NCBI RefSeq assembly: GCF_001039355.2 | Contig: NW_019776038.1 | Location: 84,230-133,105 of the forward strand | Direction: 5' to 3' | Length of the DNA stretch: 48,876 nucleotides | Origin: Lingula anatina | Lineage: Eukaryota > Brachiopoda > Lingulata > Lingulida > Lingulidae | In this document: one piece after another, positions 38,642-48,876 of the stretch | Layout: each line of letters opens with the position of its first letter | How positions within the stretch are numbered: the stretch's first letter is position 1 | The notes under the pieces: generated by a model | Seen by the model: the letters and a program-made list of their open reading frames with translations, nothing else | What the model was told of the DNA's origin: nothing | Databases searched by the model: none | Made by a program: the position numbers and the translations under genes

Positions 38642-38994
38642 GAGAGAGAGAGATTTCAGCAGTAATTCCCACTTTCAATCTTAAATAAAATTACCTTCCT
38701 AGAAAATCCCAGATCAAACTGCAGCCACTGTTTATCGTCGTTGAAGTTTGCGCTCCACCCTCCGTTGCCGACCGCGTCAAGGCCTAGATCAATACGGGAC
38801 CTTTGCGGAATGTGCTTCGTGTCCACGTTAACGGCCCAGGTCGAAGACGCCGTGATAGCGCTGTCTGGAACAGGGTTCTTCCCAGATACGAGCAATTCAC
38901 TACATTGGCTTCCGTGAGCATGAACAGCCTGAACAGCAGCAGAAATTATTAGAAAGAAAAAGGTGAAACCGGAGAGCAAGTTTTTGGCAACCAT
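36734..38994 (-). CDS. Small secreted discoidin (F5/8 type C) protein with duplicated last exon
   Basis: Coding exons 38695-38994, 38197-38337 and a last exon present twice (37377-37550 and 36734-36907), each starting GTGTTTGATG after CAATTCCAG in phase 0. Either copy gives 204 aa. Residues 1-26 are a signal peptide (MVAKNLLSGFTFFFLIISAA, then VQAVHA). Residues 31-192 are one F5/8 type C domain bounded by Cys 31 and Cys 192, with ITASSTWA, GGWSANFNDDKQWLQFDLG, VITKGRQGYG, RLQYGNATDD, ARYIRINPVKWHNHVSMRAD and LGCPL; a 12-residue tail follows. NAT is a glycosylation site. The copies differ at one visible residue (VFDANW versus VFDGNW). The ATG at 39018 is an alternative start, less signal-like. 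It lacks the coiled coil of the paralog at 14130. A carbohydrate- or lipid-binding role is inferred from the domain only. Confidence 0.85.
38570..38655. repeat. Compound (CT)n(CA)n(GA)n microsatellite
   Basis: Lies in the first intron of the second discoidin gene, about 40 bp from the exon 1 donor on the minus strand. Confidence 0.95.
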
Positions 38995-39212
38995 GACGTT
39001 CACTTTTAATTTGCTCAAATTATTCTCATCTAAATATAGCTATGTATACTTCCTCCAACCTCTTCTATTTATCTTCAAATCCTATGTACATGGTACGGAT
39101 GTTGTATTCTCACGACAAGGATTATTATGAGTAATATGGGACGTGCACCGGACATACTCCGGTTATAGGGGCCTACTCAGCGTTCACCACGTCAATCTCT
39201 CCGTCTCCCTCC

Positions 39213-39250
<38 letters not shown>

Positions 39251-41382
39251 TCAGAGTGTATTAGATTTTCATAAACTGAGGAATGTGTGCAACCACGCTA
39301 GGCTGTCACCCTGATGCCACCTGATAAACGAACCTAAAAACCATGCTTGTCAACCATACTTGTCCAACATCAGTCGAAACATAATATAAATAAATAAATT
39401 AAATTAAAAAAAAAAAACGCTCAAAAGCATCGAAATATTTTTCAACAAATCTAATAAAATCGCCATATACACCCCATATAGACCATAATTTATGGAAGCT
39501 TATGAAACGTAATCTCGGGGAAAAAAGCGATTCAATCCAAATAGAGTAGGCCTACCCAATAGAAGCAGACCCTGGATCATGCATCCTCGAACACGTTACC
39601 GTGCATCTTTCTTTAATTTCCATGGCTTCACCGGCTTAACTAAAAAGAATGAGATTTCAGGCCCGTAACCAGCAATTTCTGAAAAAGTGGACCTTTCACC
39701 ACGAAACCTTCGTATTTAGATCAATTTTTACCCAGGGCGGACCTTTTCCCGACCAAAAGGAAGGTTTGTTCGGACCCCCACACCCCTAGCTAAAGCCCTG
39801 GATTTTGATGAAATTTTCATGCAGGCTAGGTCACAAAAATGGGCTAAATCAAAAGTGATTACAGTAGATTTTAGTGGTGTTCCGGTTAACCATCTGGTCG
39901 CAGGAATATTTCAAAGGATTCTTCACCATTGCGAGATAGGATCAGTTAGTTTTTTTTCTTAAAACTACACAATTGATGATGAGAATAGCTATATAAGCTA
40001 TAAAATAGTTATTTGATGAATTGATCAATAAATAATAAAGAGAAATGAGGGCCTTAGCTGAGGTTAAGCTGCGCTCTATGAGCTGCGCTTTTCTAGTTTA
40101 TTCTGAAAAGTAGCCTACAGGAAGACATGGCGCTGTCTAAACGTATTACAGGCAACTTTCATTGTCATTTAGAAAGAAATTATTTCATTTATAATAAACG
40201 TGAAATGCAAGAGCAGGGACAGGACAGATCGAATACTGATTTATGTGTGGAAGAAAATTACTTTTTTATCAAGGAGAAATCGGTTTTGCGGGAAAACTCT
40301 GATAGGATAGCCTAAACGTAGCATACCTAAGCAACTCGCCCCTGAAATCAGTTGTCGCAGGTGTCAAAATAATTGTAGCTGTGTCTTGTTCCATATTGGG
40401 CTACTTTTCTGTAGTACCAACCGATGCTAGATAAGCTCTTATTGTCATGTCTGGAAAGGTACGTGGGTATTTACTGCAGGTGGCTGTTCCATTTTAGGCC
40501 TAACTATTAAAATATTTCAGTTGACATTTCTGTTTAATGAGTATTTCTGATTTTGTTTCTTTGTCTTTCTTCATTTAGTTCCAGGCTAGTTAATTCGTGT
40601 GAATTAAGTTACAATGTGAACTTAAGTTACAATGATAGCGTTGATAATAAAGATAAGGATAGCGTAATTTGACCGACTTGAGATTGGTCTCATCTTGCCG
40701 ATGTACACCTATCGGCTACTTTTAAGATCCAACTCTGCCTCCAGAACTGTGTAAGTAGAAATGAGATTGCTTGATAAGGCAATGTCAAAAGAATTGTCTA
40801 TATTAAGCACAATTTTTGTTGTGATCGAGTAACTTGGATAATGTTTATATGAATGCTATTATCAAGACAGAAGGTGGTAGGCGGTAGTTGGCGGGGGGGG
40901 GGGGGGGGGGCATATTTTGATAAGTGTTCACTTCTAGCTGTTAGTCCTGCATTTCCGATTATGCATGTGGTCCTAATATCTTCACCTCTCGACCTCATTC
41001 CCCACACCAGTACCTGCAAATTGCTGTTATTATTATAAATATCCCAATGTTTATAGCTATATTGTACCCTGTACGAACAGTGACACTTAGTGACACTGTA
41101 ACACACGCCACAGTGTGTGTGTGTGTGTATGTGTGTGTTTGTGGAGTTCAGAGGGGGAGGTTGGTCCAGACACAGGGAAGTGCTCGTAACACACTCACAC
41201 ACACATGCACAAACACACACAAAATTGTGTGTGTGTGGGGGGGGGGGGGGGGGGAGACAGGTGCTGAGGTGATAGACAGGGCTTGTACAGTACCATGTGC
41301 ACATGCTACCGGTAGATCTTACTTGCCACCTCCTTTTCAAACGTGAAGTAAAGCAACAGGGTTGCACTGCTGTTTTTTCCAG
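38995..41382. other. Divergent intergenic region between the discoidin gene and GSTK1
   Basis: No protein-coding exon is recognised. It holds a C-run plus CT repeat (39210-39249), a G-run (40893-40910), GT/CA repeats with a G-run (41114-41254), and a good donor CTGGAAAGGTACGT at 40459 that could end a GSTK1 leader exon spliced to the acceptor at 41382. That join would create an upstream ATG frame of about 18 codons ending before the GSTK1 start; this is speculative. Confidence 0.4.
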
Positions 41383-41448
41383 GGTGACCAAATCACAGAT
41401 TTTGGTGCTAAGAGGATTGTGAGCTGACTGTCATAATTAGTACACATA

Positions 41449-44367
41449 ATGGGCTCCCCAGTGAAGAAAACTGTAGAACTCTTCTATGATGTGATATCAC
41501 CCTATTCTTGGCTGGCCTTTGAAGTAAGTATGCCTGTTGTTATTAAAGGTATCCTGTCTAGGAATTTCCCACCAAAGAGCAGATATATGAATCTATTTTT
41601 TTGTTTTTGTCTGAAATTTTTTTTATTTTAATTTTTGCAATTTTCTGCTCTTTCAGGTATTAACCAGGTACAAGACAAAATGGAATATGGACTTACATCT
41701 GAAACCTTTTTTTCTTGGTGGCATTATGCAAGGGGCAGGTAAGATATATCAGTTACACCCCGAGGGACACAGTCTAGGGACCACTTCCTTCTATGATCAC
41801 ATTCGGAACAAGTTGATCCGAGAACTAACAGATTCTTAGACTTAATATGACCTCTCCACTTAAAGCAATGCTGCTAACTCCCTGATGGTTTCCCCTCCTG
41901 CACATGCACCATCCCTGCAGGGGTCTAGCAATTAAAACTCAAGAGCCAAGATTTAATCCGTTCAATAGTGCATGTGGAGGCGGGGAGACTGTTAACTGTT
42001 AACAGAATCATTCTGTAGTTTATTTGGCCATGCAAAATCATGCCCCTCTGTCAAAATTGGAAAACATTTTAAAGAGAACTAGCATTGCCTGGTAATCATT
42101 ATATGAATTATTTTTATACTTTTGTGTACAAAATCTCTTGGTAGGTTTATTGGATGCTGTCATTTATACATTCTTTATTTTCAGACTGTTTTGAGTACAG
42201 TTTTATACTAAAAATGACTATCATATTTCAGGTAATAGACCACCTGGTCTGGTGCCAAACAAGATGGCTTACATGGACAAAGACTTGAAGAGATTAGGAG
42301 AATATTTTAGGGTACCTTTAAAAGCTCCATCGGTAGGCAAGAAAATTTTCATTATATATTTGTTGCTCTGTTTGATTGGTGGGGTCTGGACATGTAAAGC
42401 TTAAACAATGCACTCAGTAAAAAATTAAACTAAAACCAATAAAAGAAATATCCTTTCTGTGCAGGGGTTTAGCCAAGACCAAGAGTGGGGTGGGGTCTTC
42501 TGATAATTTTAAAAATCTGTTCAGCCAAAAGATAGGCCATCCTCTGCTGGAAGTCTCACTGGTTTAAACTTTGTTTCTGTATGAAATAACCCCTGTTTGT
42601 TATACAGGATCCAGCAGATGTCATGTTCAATAAAGGATCACTGGCCGCCATGAGGTATGTCCTGTCTGTAGACTCGTTACAGAAGGAGAAGACAGAACCA
42701 ATCAGCAGAGAGTTCTGGATGCGGGTCTGGAGCAGGGTAATTATTACCCTATACCAGGGCGACAGATAGATTTATCTTTAGATATTCACATATGTCTCTG
42801 GCTAATTCATGCCTCATTTCTCTATGGCAGAGAAAATGGTCATGGATTAGCTAGGGCCATATCTACATGTATGAATACCTAGTGAAAAATCAATATTTGT
42901 CCCTGGTAGAAGGTAGGAATTGTAGCTCTTAGACTAGCAAAATTTCTCTTGTGTATCTTTCTAAAACAAAAAAAAAAAGTGCTATATTCAATATAATGAG
43001 TATAATGAAGTCATATGACCCTTTACACAAAGGGAAGTGCTCACAGTGACAGGTTATTTTTATATGGATTGTTTTATTCCAGGATGAAGACATTACAAAG
43101 CCTGAGAGTTTTCTACAGGTATGACAAGGTTTTTCTAAGATAACTTGCCTTTTTTTTTTTAGTTCTTGAAAAAGCATTATGAAGTGATTGTGTGTGGCGT
43201 CCATGATGTGTGTATGTCCTTGCTAATATGTAATCGTTGATGGGTATTTTAAAATTAAAATGTATTTAAAAGATGATGTTGCATACAATTTTAGGCAGCT
43301 GCCAAAGCTCAACTTTCTGATGATGTTGCAAAAACTGCATTAGAAAAAATGACCACAGATGAAATTAAAAACAAGCTAAAGGCAAATACACAAGAAGCTC
43401 TCGACATGGGGGTAAGAATGTGAATCTCTCAATCTCTCTCTCTCTCTCTCTCTCTCGCTCTCTCACACACACACACATTTCAAACAATTTCTACCTAAAA
43501 TATGTTTCTATCATTTCAGAAATGTTATGAAACAAGCACACACACATTTCAGTGGAAGTAATACTCAAGTTAATTGCATTTCTACCTGCGCAGTATCCCC
43601 ATATTATATCACTCCATATCTACATTTCTTTACCCATGTCTCATAATTTGATTTTTTTTTTTTTTTTTTTTTTGAAACCAGACTTTTGGAGCTCCCACCA
43701 TCATATTGCACAAAGATGGAGAGAAACATCTTTTCTTTGGATGGGATAGGTTTGAATTAATGGCACACATAATGGGTAAGCATATCTTTCTTTTCCTGTT
43801 ATTCACATTTATCTGTAAATACTTCTGGTATGCAATGTGAGGCTTTGCTTCCTTCCCCCCCCCCCCCCTGGTCCCCACCCCCACCCCCAGCCCCAGCCCC
43901 ACCCCCAGCCCATCCCTATCCTAATCCTCATCAATTGTGGGCATGTAACACAGTAAACACATAAAGGCTACAATTAGAAATTTAAAAGTGTTACATCAGT
44001 TTTCAAGTTTTGTCCTCCCTCTTAAAGCATACATGTACAATGCATGTTCGACCTTTAAATTAAAGGGCAAAATAGACTTTTTTCTTGGAATATCTGCCGA
44101 TTTTTTCTTTACCCCTATCCCTATCCAATTGATTCCAAAAGCAAATTGTGGTTTATGAACCTGTTTTTGAGTTTTGAATTTATTAGTAGTCGTATGTATA
44201 TCAAGATCACTTGGAAGATGCATGCACCAGAAATCTGTGATCTTTTTAATGTAAATTTTTAGATTTTAAATTGATGTAATTCATATTACAATTTTCAACT
44301 GTTGATTTTTTTTCTCATTTTAGGAGAAAAATGGGAAGGTCCTCTTCCAGAACTCAGTAAGATGTAA
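41449..44367 (+). CDS. GSTK1: Glutathione S-transferase kappa 1, complete, eight coding exons
   Basis: DsbA-like thioredoxin-fold glutathione transferase of mitochondria and peroxisomes. Exons 41449-41523, 41657-41738, 42232-42332, 42608-42736, 43083-43118, 43295-43411, 43682-43775, 44324-44367 join to 225 aa (human 226). The N-terminal TVELFYDVISPYSWLAFE includes Ser 17, equivalent to the catalytic Ser 16 of the mammalian enzyme. The cis-proline loop region is FGAPTIILH. Other family blocks are NRPPGLVPNK, KGSLAAMRYVL, EFWMRVWSRDEDIT and LFFGWDRFELMAHIMGEKW. The chain ends SKM, a plausible PTS1 peroxisomal signal (human ends ARL). The acceptor of exon 7 follows an unusually long T run. A leader exon may lie upstream near 40458. 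Confidence 0.96.
41888..41989. mobile_element. 102-bp MITE, copy B
   Basis: Ends GTTTCCCCTCCTGCACATGC and the complement of GCATGTGGAGGCGGGGAGAC pair in inverse. The inner block (GGGGTCTAGCAATTAAAACTC, then AAGATTTAATC) matches the element at 7489. It lies in GSTK1 intron 2. Confidence 0.8.
43428..43478. repeat. (CT)n(CA)n microsatellite
   Basis: Starts about 20 bp after the GSTK1 exon 6 donor. Confidence 0.9.
43855..43912. repeat. C-rich low-complexity stretch
   Basis: A C run followed by repeated CCCCACC and CCCCAGCC units in GSTK1 intron 7. The complementary strand is G-rich enough to form a G-quadruplex, which is a prediction only. Confidence 0.7.
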
Positions 44368-46507
44368 ATTAATTGTGAGGATTTGAAAAACAAAGAAGCC
44401 AGGAGCAGTGCCCTACAAGGGCAAAAGTGATTTTACAGTATAAATGTTTTTGTTGACACTTTAAAGTATTGTATTTTTAATATTGACTGTCTCTGTAAGA
44501 AAATTCAGTATGCTGTATACTTAATCACGATACGTTCCCAATCACGATGTGTAATTTCATTGTAATATGCACAACACCATTTTACAGATGAAGATTTCTA
44601 TTTTTATAATTTTATGATGAGTATATGTTCAAGTTCTGATAGCATAAAAATAATCACTTTTTAACACCTTTTCAGCGTATTTCTATCTTTTATTATTCAT
44701 CAATAACAATACATGTAAAAATGAGTAAGAGATGCTGCACATGATAAAAAATAGACCCTGAAGTTCTTCAGTGGTTGTTTACAAAATACTGGACTGACAT
44801 CAAGTGTTTATTAAATTGAATTTGCTTCTCATTCAAGTTTTCTTTATTGTATACAGCAAATTAACCAATCCTTGTTTTCTATACACCAACGTAAGATTGG
44901 AAGGAACAAGTCAAAAAGCGATCGCTAAAGCACACGAACGAAACGTAGTGCCTCGATATGAAACCAGACAACTTTTGTGTTTTTAATCTCCAAATACGAA
45001 AAAAATCAATTAAGCTAATGAATAGGCTAACGTTAAGAACTTATTATATCGTTTGTTTTATATTAATTATTATTTAAGATCATGATAATAAACAAGTCGC
45101 ATTTCGATGTACTCCATGCTATAACCTTTATATAAAAATGGCAATTTTTACGAGATTACAAATTGTATCGCATTGTTTGGTTCCATTGCCTCGCTTTCAA
45201 AAATTAGAACAGGTGCTCCAAAATCGCACCCTGAGCTGCAAAATCGTAAAACGAAGTTAAAAATTTTATATTGGCCGAGTTCCCCCACTGTTAAGAATAT
45301 CCTCGCAGCATTATCTGCAGTTAACCTTCCTAAGATTTTCAATGTATTTTGCAATATAATTTACAATCCTCCAGATGAAGAATTTTATTAAGCAAGAGTG
45401 GGGGAGGTGTGAAAATCCCCATTGGGGCCACATATAATACACTATAAATACAATGGGAATCCCCTTAAAATGAAGGTAAAGTAAATGTTTTTCTAAGGAA
45501 TTCAGACGGATTTACTTTTTACAACATAAAATCAATAGAACATTTCTAATATAAACTTTCAAAAAGACACCAGAGAGCTAATGAAATAAAATCAACCAGA
45601 CGGTAAACGCCGGCAGGCTTTGTCAATTTCACCAACTTGTTCATTTCAAACAGCGCGCTTTTCGCACATGCGCAGTCGTTTGAAACCTGTGCTGATCGCT
45701 AATCAAACGGCTGTTCATAGTTGACTAATATGCCTGCACAGCCAGACAAAACCCCCTATATATCTGTATGTACCCTGATCACTGCACTGTATCCGTATCT
45801 GTCCGCCAATGTTTTCGCCGTCCAACACCTCGCTAGTCGCTATAACTAGTCGCAATAACTACCAAACTATGTTTTAGTTTCAATTTAAATTTACCGAGTG
45901 GCTCTGCTTGATTGAAAAAAAAAACTGGTTTCTTTTTACAGGCGTTATTGATTGTGTGCATGTGCGTTTTTCCTCGTATTATATACTTCCATGATTTTAT
46001 ATACAGTAAGTTCAAATTCTGTTGCTTTGGAATATTAAATCATTTTAACATCTCTATGAAAATCTTATCTTAACAAATAAATGCTCCTATGATTTTCTAT
46101 TTATATTATATTAATCCTTTTTGTTATTCAAATATCAAATACTGAATATCTCTCTGGTTGAAATGAATATTCTGCAGTGTGGTTATGTAGATAGAAAAAA
46201 ATGTAATCTATTGAAGTAAGGACTAAAAAGCTAAAACAGAGTTGCTTTGTTTATATACACTAAAACAGATAAATGTGGATTATCAAATAATATAAACGTG
46301 TAATGCTATCATCTTACTGATGAAATCACAGCGATTTGAGTGTAAACGAATCCTGTCTGACTTTCAGATTATGCACTTGTATAGAAAAAAAAGGAAACGG
46401 TAAAGTAAAAAGAAAATGGTCCTCAAAAAAGTAGAATGCTTCAATTCTGCTATAATTCTTTGAAAAACTATAACTGTGTCAGGAAATGATGCCTAAAGAT
46501 GTATCCG
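44368..46507. other. Convergent intergenic region between GSTK1 and alkaline phosphatase
   Basis: AT-rich, with no recognisable exon. A GC-richer patch at about 45650-45680 contains GCACATGCGCAG, which resembles an NRF1 site, but no adjacent gene start was found. The remainder is expected 3' untranslated sequence of the two genes. Confidence 0.4.
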
Positions 46508-48541
46508 CTAAAGAATGACTGCTACCATCACAGCGACTACCATTTTCGTCACAACCAATGCCTTTGTCACAGAAAACTCTAAAGAAGATCCACCAGAAGT
46601 AGTAGGGGTTGGTGGCGCCATCTTGCAGTGGTCTTTGTTGGGCCCCACGCACGCCGCGTACGCCATGACGTGTGCGATGTAACTCTGCTCGTATACAAAA
46701 TCGAAGAGGTGAGACATGGGACCTTGCGCGTAAACCGGAACCTCCTCTCCTCCGTGAGTTTCTGAGGCTGTCAAAACTGCGCTTTGGTACACGTAGTTCC
46801 ATGATGCTGAAAAATGTTCAATTTCTGTCATCAGTTTGTTTCTTTTACTTTCTCTCTTTATAATTTTGGATAATAAAATTATCGAATAACGAATCAAATC
46901 AAAGTAAAAATGGTCAATTGCAAAATATACTTGTTTGTATTACGTGCTTGATAGATAGAATCTAAGATAGATTAAATAAATAAATACAAACCTCTTATGA
47001 GATCATTCACTACATTTTGTACACCACCCCATCACCTTCCATATACAAGATTAACCCTACATTTTAACCGTTGATATTGGGTGATTAATAATAATCCTTA
47101 CGTTAACCCCTGTACTTACATGTATTGACGGTGGTCGGGTCCTCACGTGGTGCCGTGTACCCAGGGCCGTTCCCGTACGATAGCACCGTGTAGGGAACGC
47201 CGTTCTTGTCGTTCTCTGCATCATTAACACCTGGAAATGTTGGTGACATTGCTTTCACTGACAGATTATATGGAGACTGTATACAACTTTTTTTGAAAGG
47301 AAAAAAACACAGAAAAAGAAAGAAAGAAAGAAACAATCCTGAAGATCTCAATTGTTTAAAGTACTTAGTCTGTTCTATTCGAAACTTTTTGTCGTTCGGT
47401 TGCTAAACTCTATGGCACAGGTATTGTATTGTTAAAGATTTGATATGCAACGCCCCCCCTGATGATAGAGAGTAGAAAAATGGCCTGAAGCTGAGCGGTA
47501 AATGTTGCGCAGAAATTGACCCCCGCGGATGATTCTACCAATTAACCTTATTGGATACGACACGAAAAGAACAATGCCCTTTCATCAAGTCGCGCATTTC
47601 TGACAATATGTAAATTACCCAAAATCGGGATACCCCGTCCGGCATATCCACCGATGTTGAAGACGTGGGAATGGTCTGCAGTGACCACAGTCAACGTGTC
47701 ATTTGCGCTCGTGAGTTCCGCCGCCTTTTTTACCGCCGCCTCCATGGCGATGGTGTCTGTGACCGCATGGCGAGCTAACGACGCATGGTGGCCGTGGTCT
47801 ATTCTTCCACCTAGACGAGAATTTAAAAAGTTCAACTGAAGAAGGCCTGCTGAGGTCAAAATGTTGTGACTGCCGTTCCGAAACATAAGATCCAGTATGG
47901 GAGTATATTTCATTTCAATGTCAAAGTAAAATAAATAGCATAGCCTACAGTGCAATGTGGTATATATACAACATTTTTTATATACTCATTTTAAGCAAAA
48001 CTCTAGATCCGCCTTAAATTACACACAATGGACAATAGAAGTGTCACCCCTACTGAGCCAATACTTTGGGGGAGATAAATGACTGTGGAATGATATGCTC
48101 CTGGTATCATTTTATTAACATCAAATTCCAAAAAATAAAAAAATGTAGACCAGGCATTATAACTACTCAAGATCTGCCTACTTTGATTATTGATTACTTG
48201 ATTATTATTTGATTACTCTGATTCATTGGGTGACACTTCTATTGTCCATTGTGTGTACGCACCGAAGGGACTATTATGATCCCACGTCGAATGTTGAGTA
48301 TAAAAAAGGTGTATCCATTCCAAAACGCACTAAAATGTATTAAGAGTCCGCAGGGGAACTCCACAGAATTCAAAATTTAATTGTAAATATAAGCCTTGTT
48401 TCTCACCCTCGACAAGGAGAACAAATCCCTTGGCATTTTTCTTCAGTATTTTGATGGCTTTTTCGGTCATTTCTGCCAAGGACGGCTCCATGGCATGGTT
48501 CCTTTCACCTTCATACTGCATGTGACTCGGCTCAAATAGGC
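46508..48541 (-). CDS. Alkaline phosphatase, GPI-anchored (last four exons; 5' end outside the window)
   Basis: Metal-dependent ectoenzyme hydrolysing phosphomonoesters at the outer membrane face. Exons 48407-48541, 47619-47810, 47120-47230, 46508-46806 are in frame and give 244 C-terminal residues; the Ser nucleophile lies in missing upstream exons. Visible blocks: [40 protein letters not shown] (zinc ligands Asp and His), [18 protein letters not shown] (metal ligands Asp-His), [29 protein letters not shown] (zinc ligand His) and [13 protein letters not shown], followed by a Cys-containing tail. The final ~30 residues are a Ser/Gly-rich linker and a hydrophobic stretch ([10 protein letters not shown]), a GPI-attachment signal. 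It resembles the vertebrate ALPL group; which paralog cannot be told from this part. Confidence 0.95.
48020..48257. mobile_element. 238-bp MITE with perfect 30-bp terminal inverted repeats
   Basis: TACACACAATGGACAATAGA, continuing AGTGTCACCC, at 48020-48049 is repeated exactly in inverse at 48228-48257. The interior is AT-rich and non-coding. It lies in an alkaline phosphatase intron. No clear target duplication was found. The perfect ends suggest recent insertion. Confidence 0.8.
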
Positions 48542-48689
48542 CTAGAAAGGGGGAAAGAAAAGTAGATTTTCAACATTACAATTGTGTGTGACGTGTGTTG
48601 GAATACCGCATGGTGGTTGACTGTGAGGTTAAATTTACTTTCACTCTGTACTGAAATTTAAGAGTGGTGCAAGGGCAGTGCGTGCCTGC

Positions 48690-48876
48690 ATGAGAGAGAG
48701 AGAGAGAAATAAAGGGAGGAAGAGAGAGAGAAAGAGAGAGAGAGAGAAATAAAGGGAGGAAGAGAGAGAGAGAGAAAGGGAGAGAGGAGGAAAGGGAAGG
48801 AGAGAGAGATAAAGAGAGAGAGAGAGAGAGAGAGAAATAAAGGGAGGAAGAGAGACAGAAAGAGAGAGAGAGAAAT
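48690..48876. repeat. GA-rich tandem repeat with ~40-bp higher-order unit
   Basis: (GA)n runs are interrupted at intervals by GAAATAAAGGGAGGAAG, which occurs three times. It runs off the window end inside an alkaline phosphatase intron. Confidence 0.9.

Noticed and set aside
40798-41391. 197-codon minus-strand open frame
   Set aside because: It is rich in Pro, Cys and Thr-His runs from GT/CA repeats and a G-run, with no domain, and it overlaps the likely GSTK1 leader region.
45640-45690. GC-richer patch with an NRF1-like GCACATGCGCAG, suggesting a promoter
   Set aside because: No exon, start codon context or gene was found on either side in a fitting orientation; a single motif is not enough to call a promoter.
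46479-46802. 107-codon minus-strand frame overlapping the alkaline phosphatase last exon
   Set aside because: It is a shifted frame of that exon; the correct frame carries ETHGGEEV and the GPI tail and joins in phase to the upstream exons.

Overview
The window is nuclear DNA from a multicellular animal. It is AT-rich, has spliced genes with GT-AG introns, many (CT)n/(CA)n/(ATT)n microsatellites, and several palindromic MITE-like elements. Gene content (EXOC8, a C8orf33 homolog, USP5, CDCA3, GSTK1, alkaline phosphatase) shows a bilaterian. Short secreted discoidin lectins and a large CARD immune-type protein suggest a marine invertebrate, probably a lophotrochozoan such as a mollusc. That placement is inference; the species cannot be read from the sequence. 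All gene models were built by hand: exon borders were placed on GT-AG sites with frame carried across every junction, and homology was judged from remembered family features, not a search.

Layout. 1-2058 (+): 3' part of a tandem-CARD protein with a long helical C-terminal region. 3153-19239 (-): complete 16-exon EXOC8 (exocyst Exo84), with an extra duplicated terminal exon at 4681-4875. Its 5.8-kb intron 7 holds a 2.7-kb foldback transposon (10239-12939) and a complete two-exon secreted coiled-coil/discoidin gene (14130-15371) on the same strand. 19480-22061 (+): five-exon homolog of C8orf33 (UPF0488), head-to-head with EXOC8 across 240 bp. 23769-32728 (-): complete 20-exon USP5/13 deubiquitinase. 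33439-35442 (+): CDCA3 (Tome-1), head-to-head with USP5, an arrangement also found in human 12p13. 36734-38994 (-): second small discoidin protein whose last exon is present twice, with an N at the junction. 41449-44367 (+): eight-exon GSTK1. 46508-48541 (-): last four exons of a GPI-anchored alkaline phosphatase whose 5' part lies beyond the window.

There is no operon-like logic. Genes alternate in divergent and convergent pairs and are mostly housekeeping: exocytosis, unanchored-ubiquitin disposal, mitosis, redox and phosphate metabolism. Immune-type genes (CARD protein, two lectin-like proteins) are interspersed. The most distinctive features are repeated local duplications of exon pieces (EXOC8 terminal exon, EXOC8 exon 12, USP5 exon 14, discoidin last exon), the foldback element ending 12 nt from an EXOC8 splice acceptor, microsatellites sitting on splice sites, and the conserved USP5/CDCA3 promoter pair with NF-Y and CHR-like sites.
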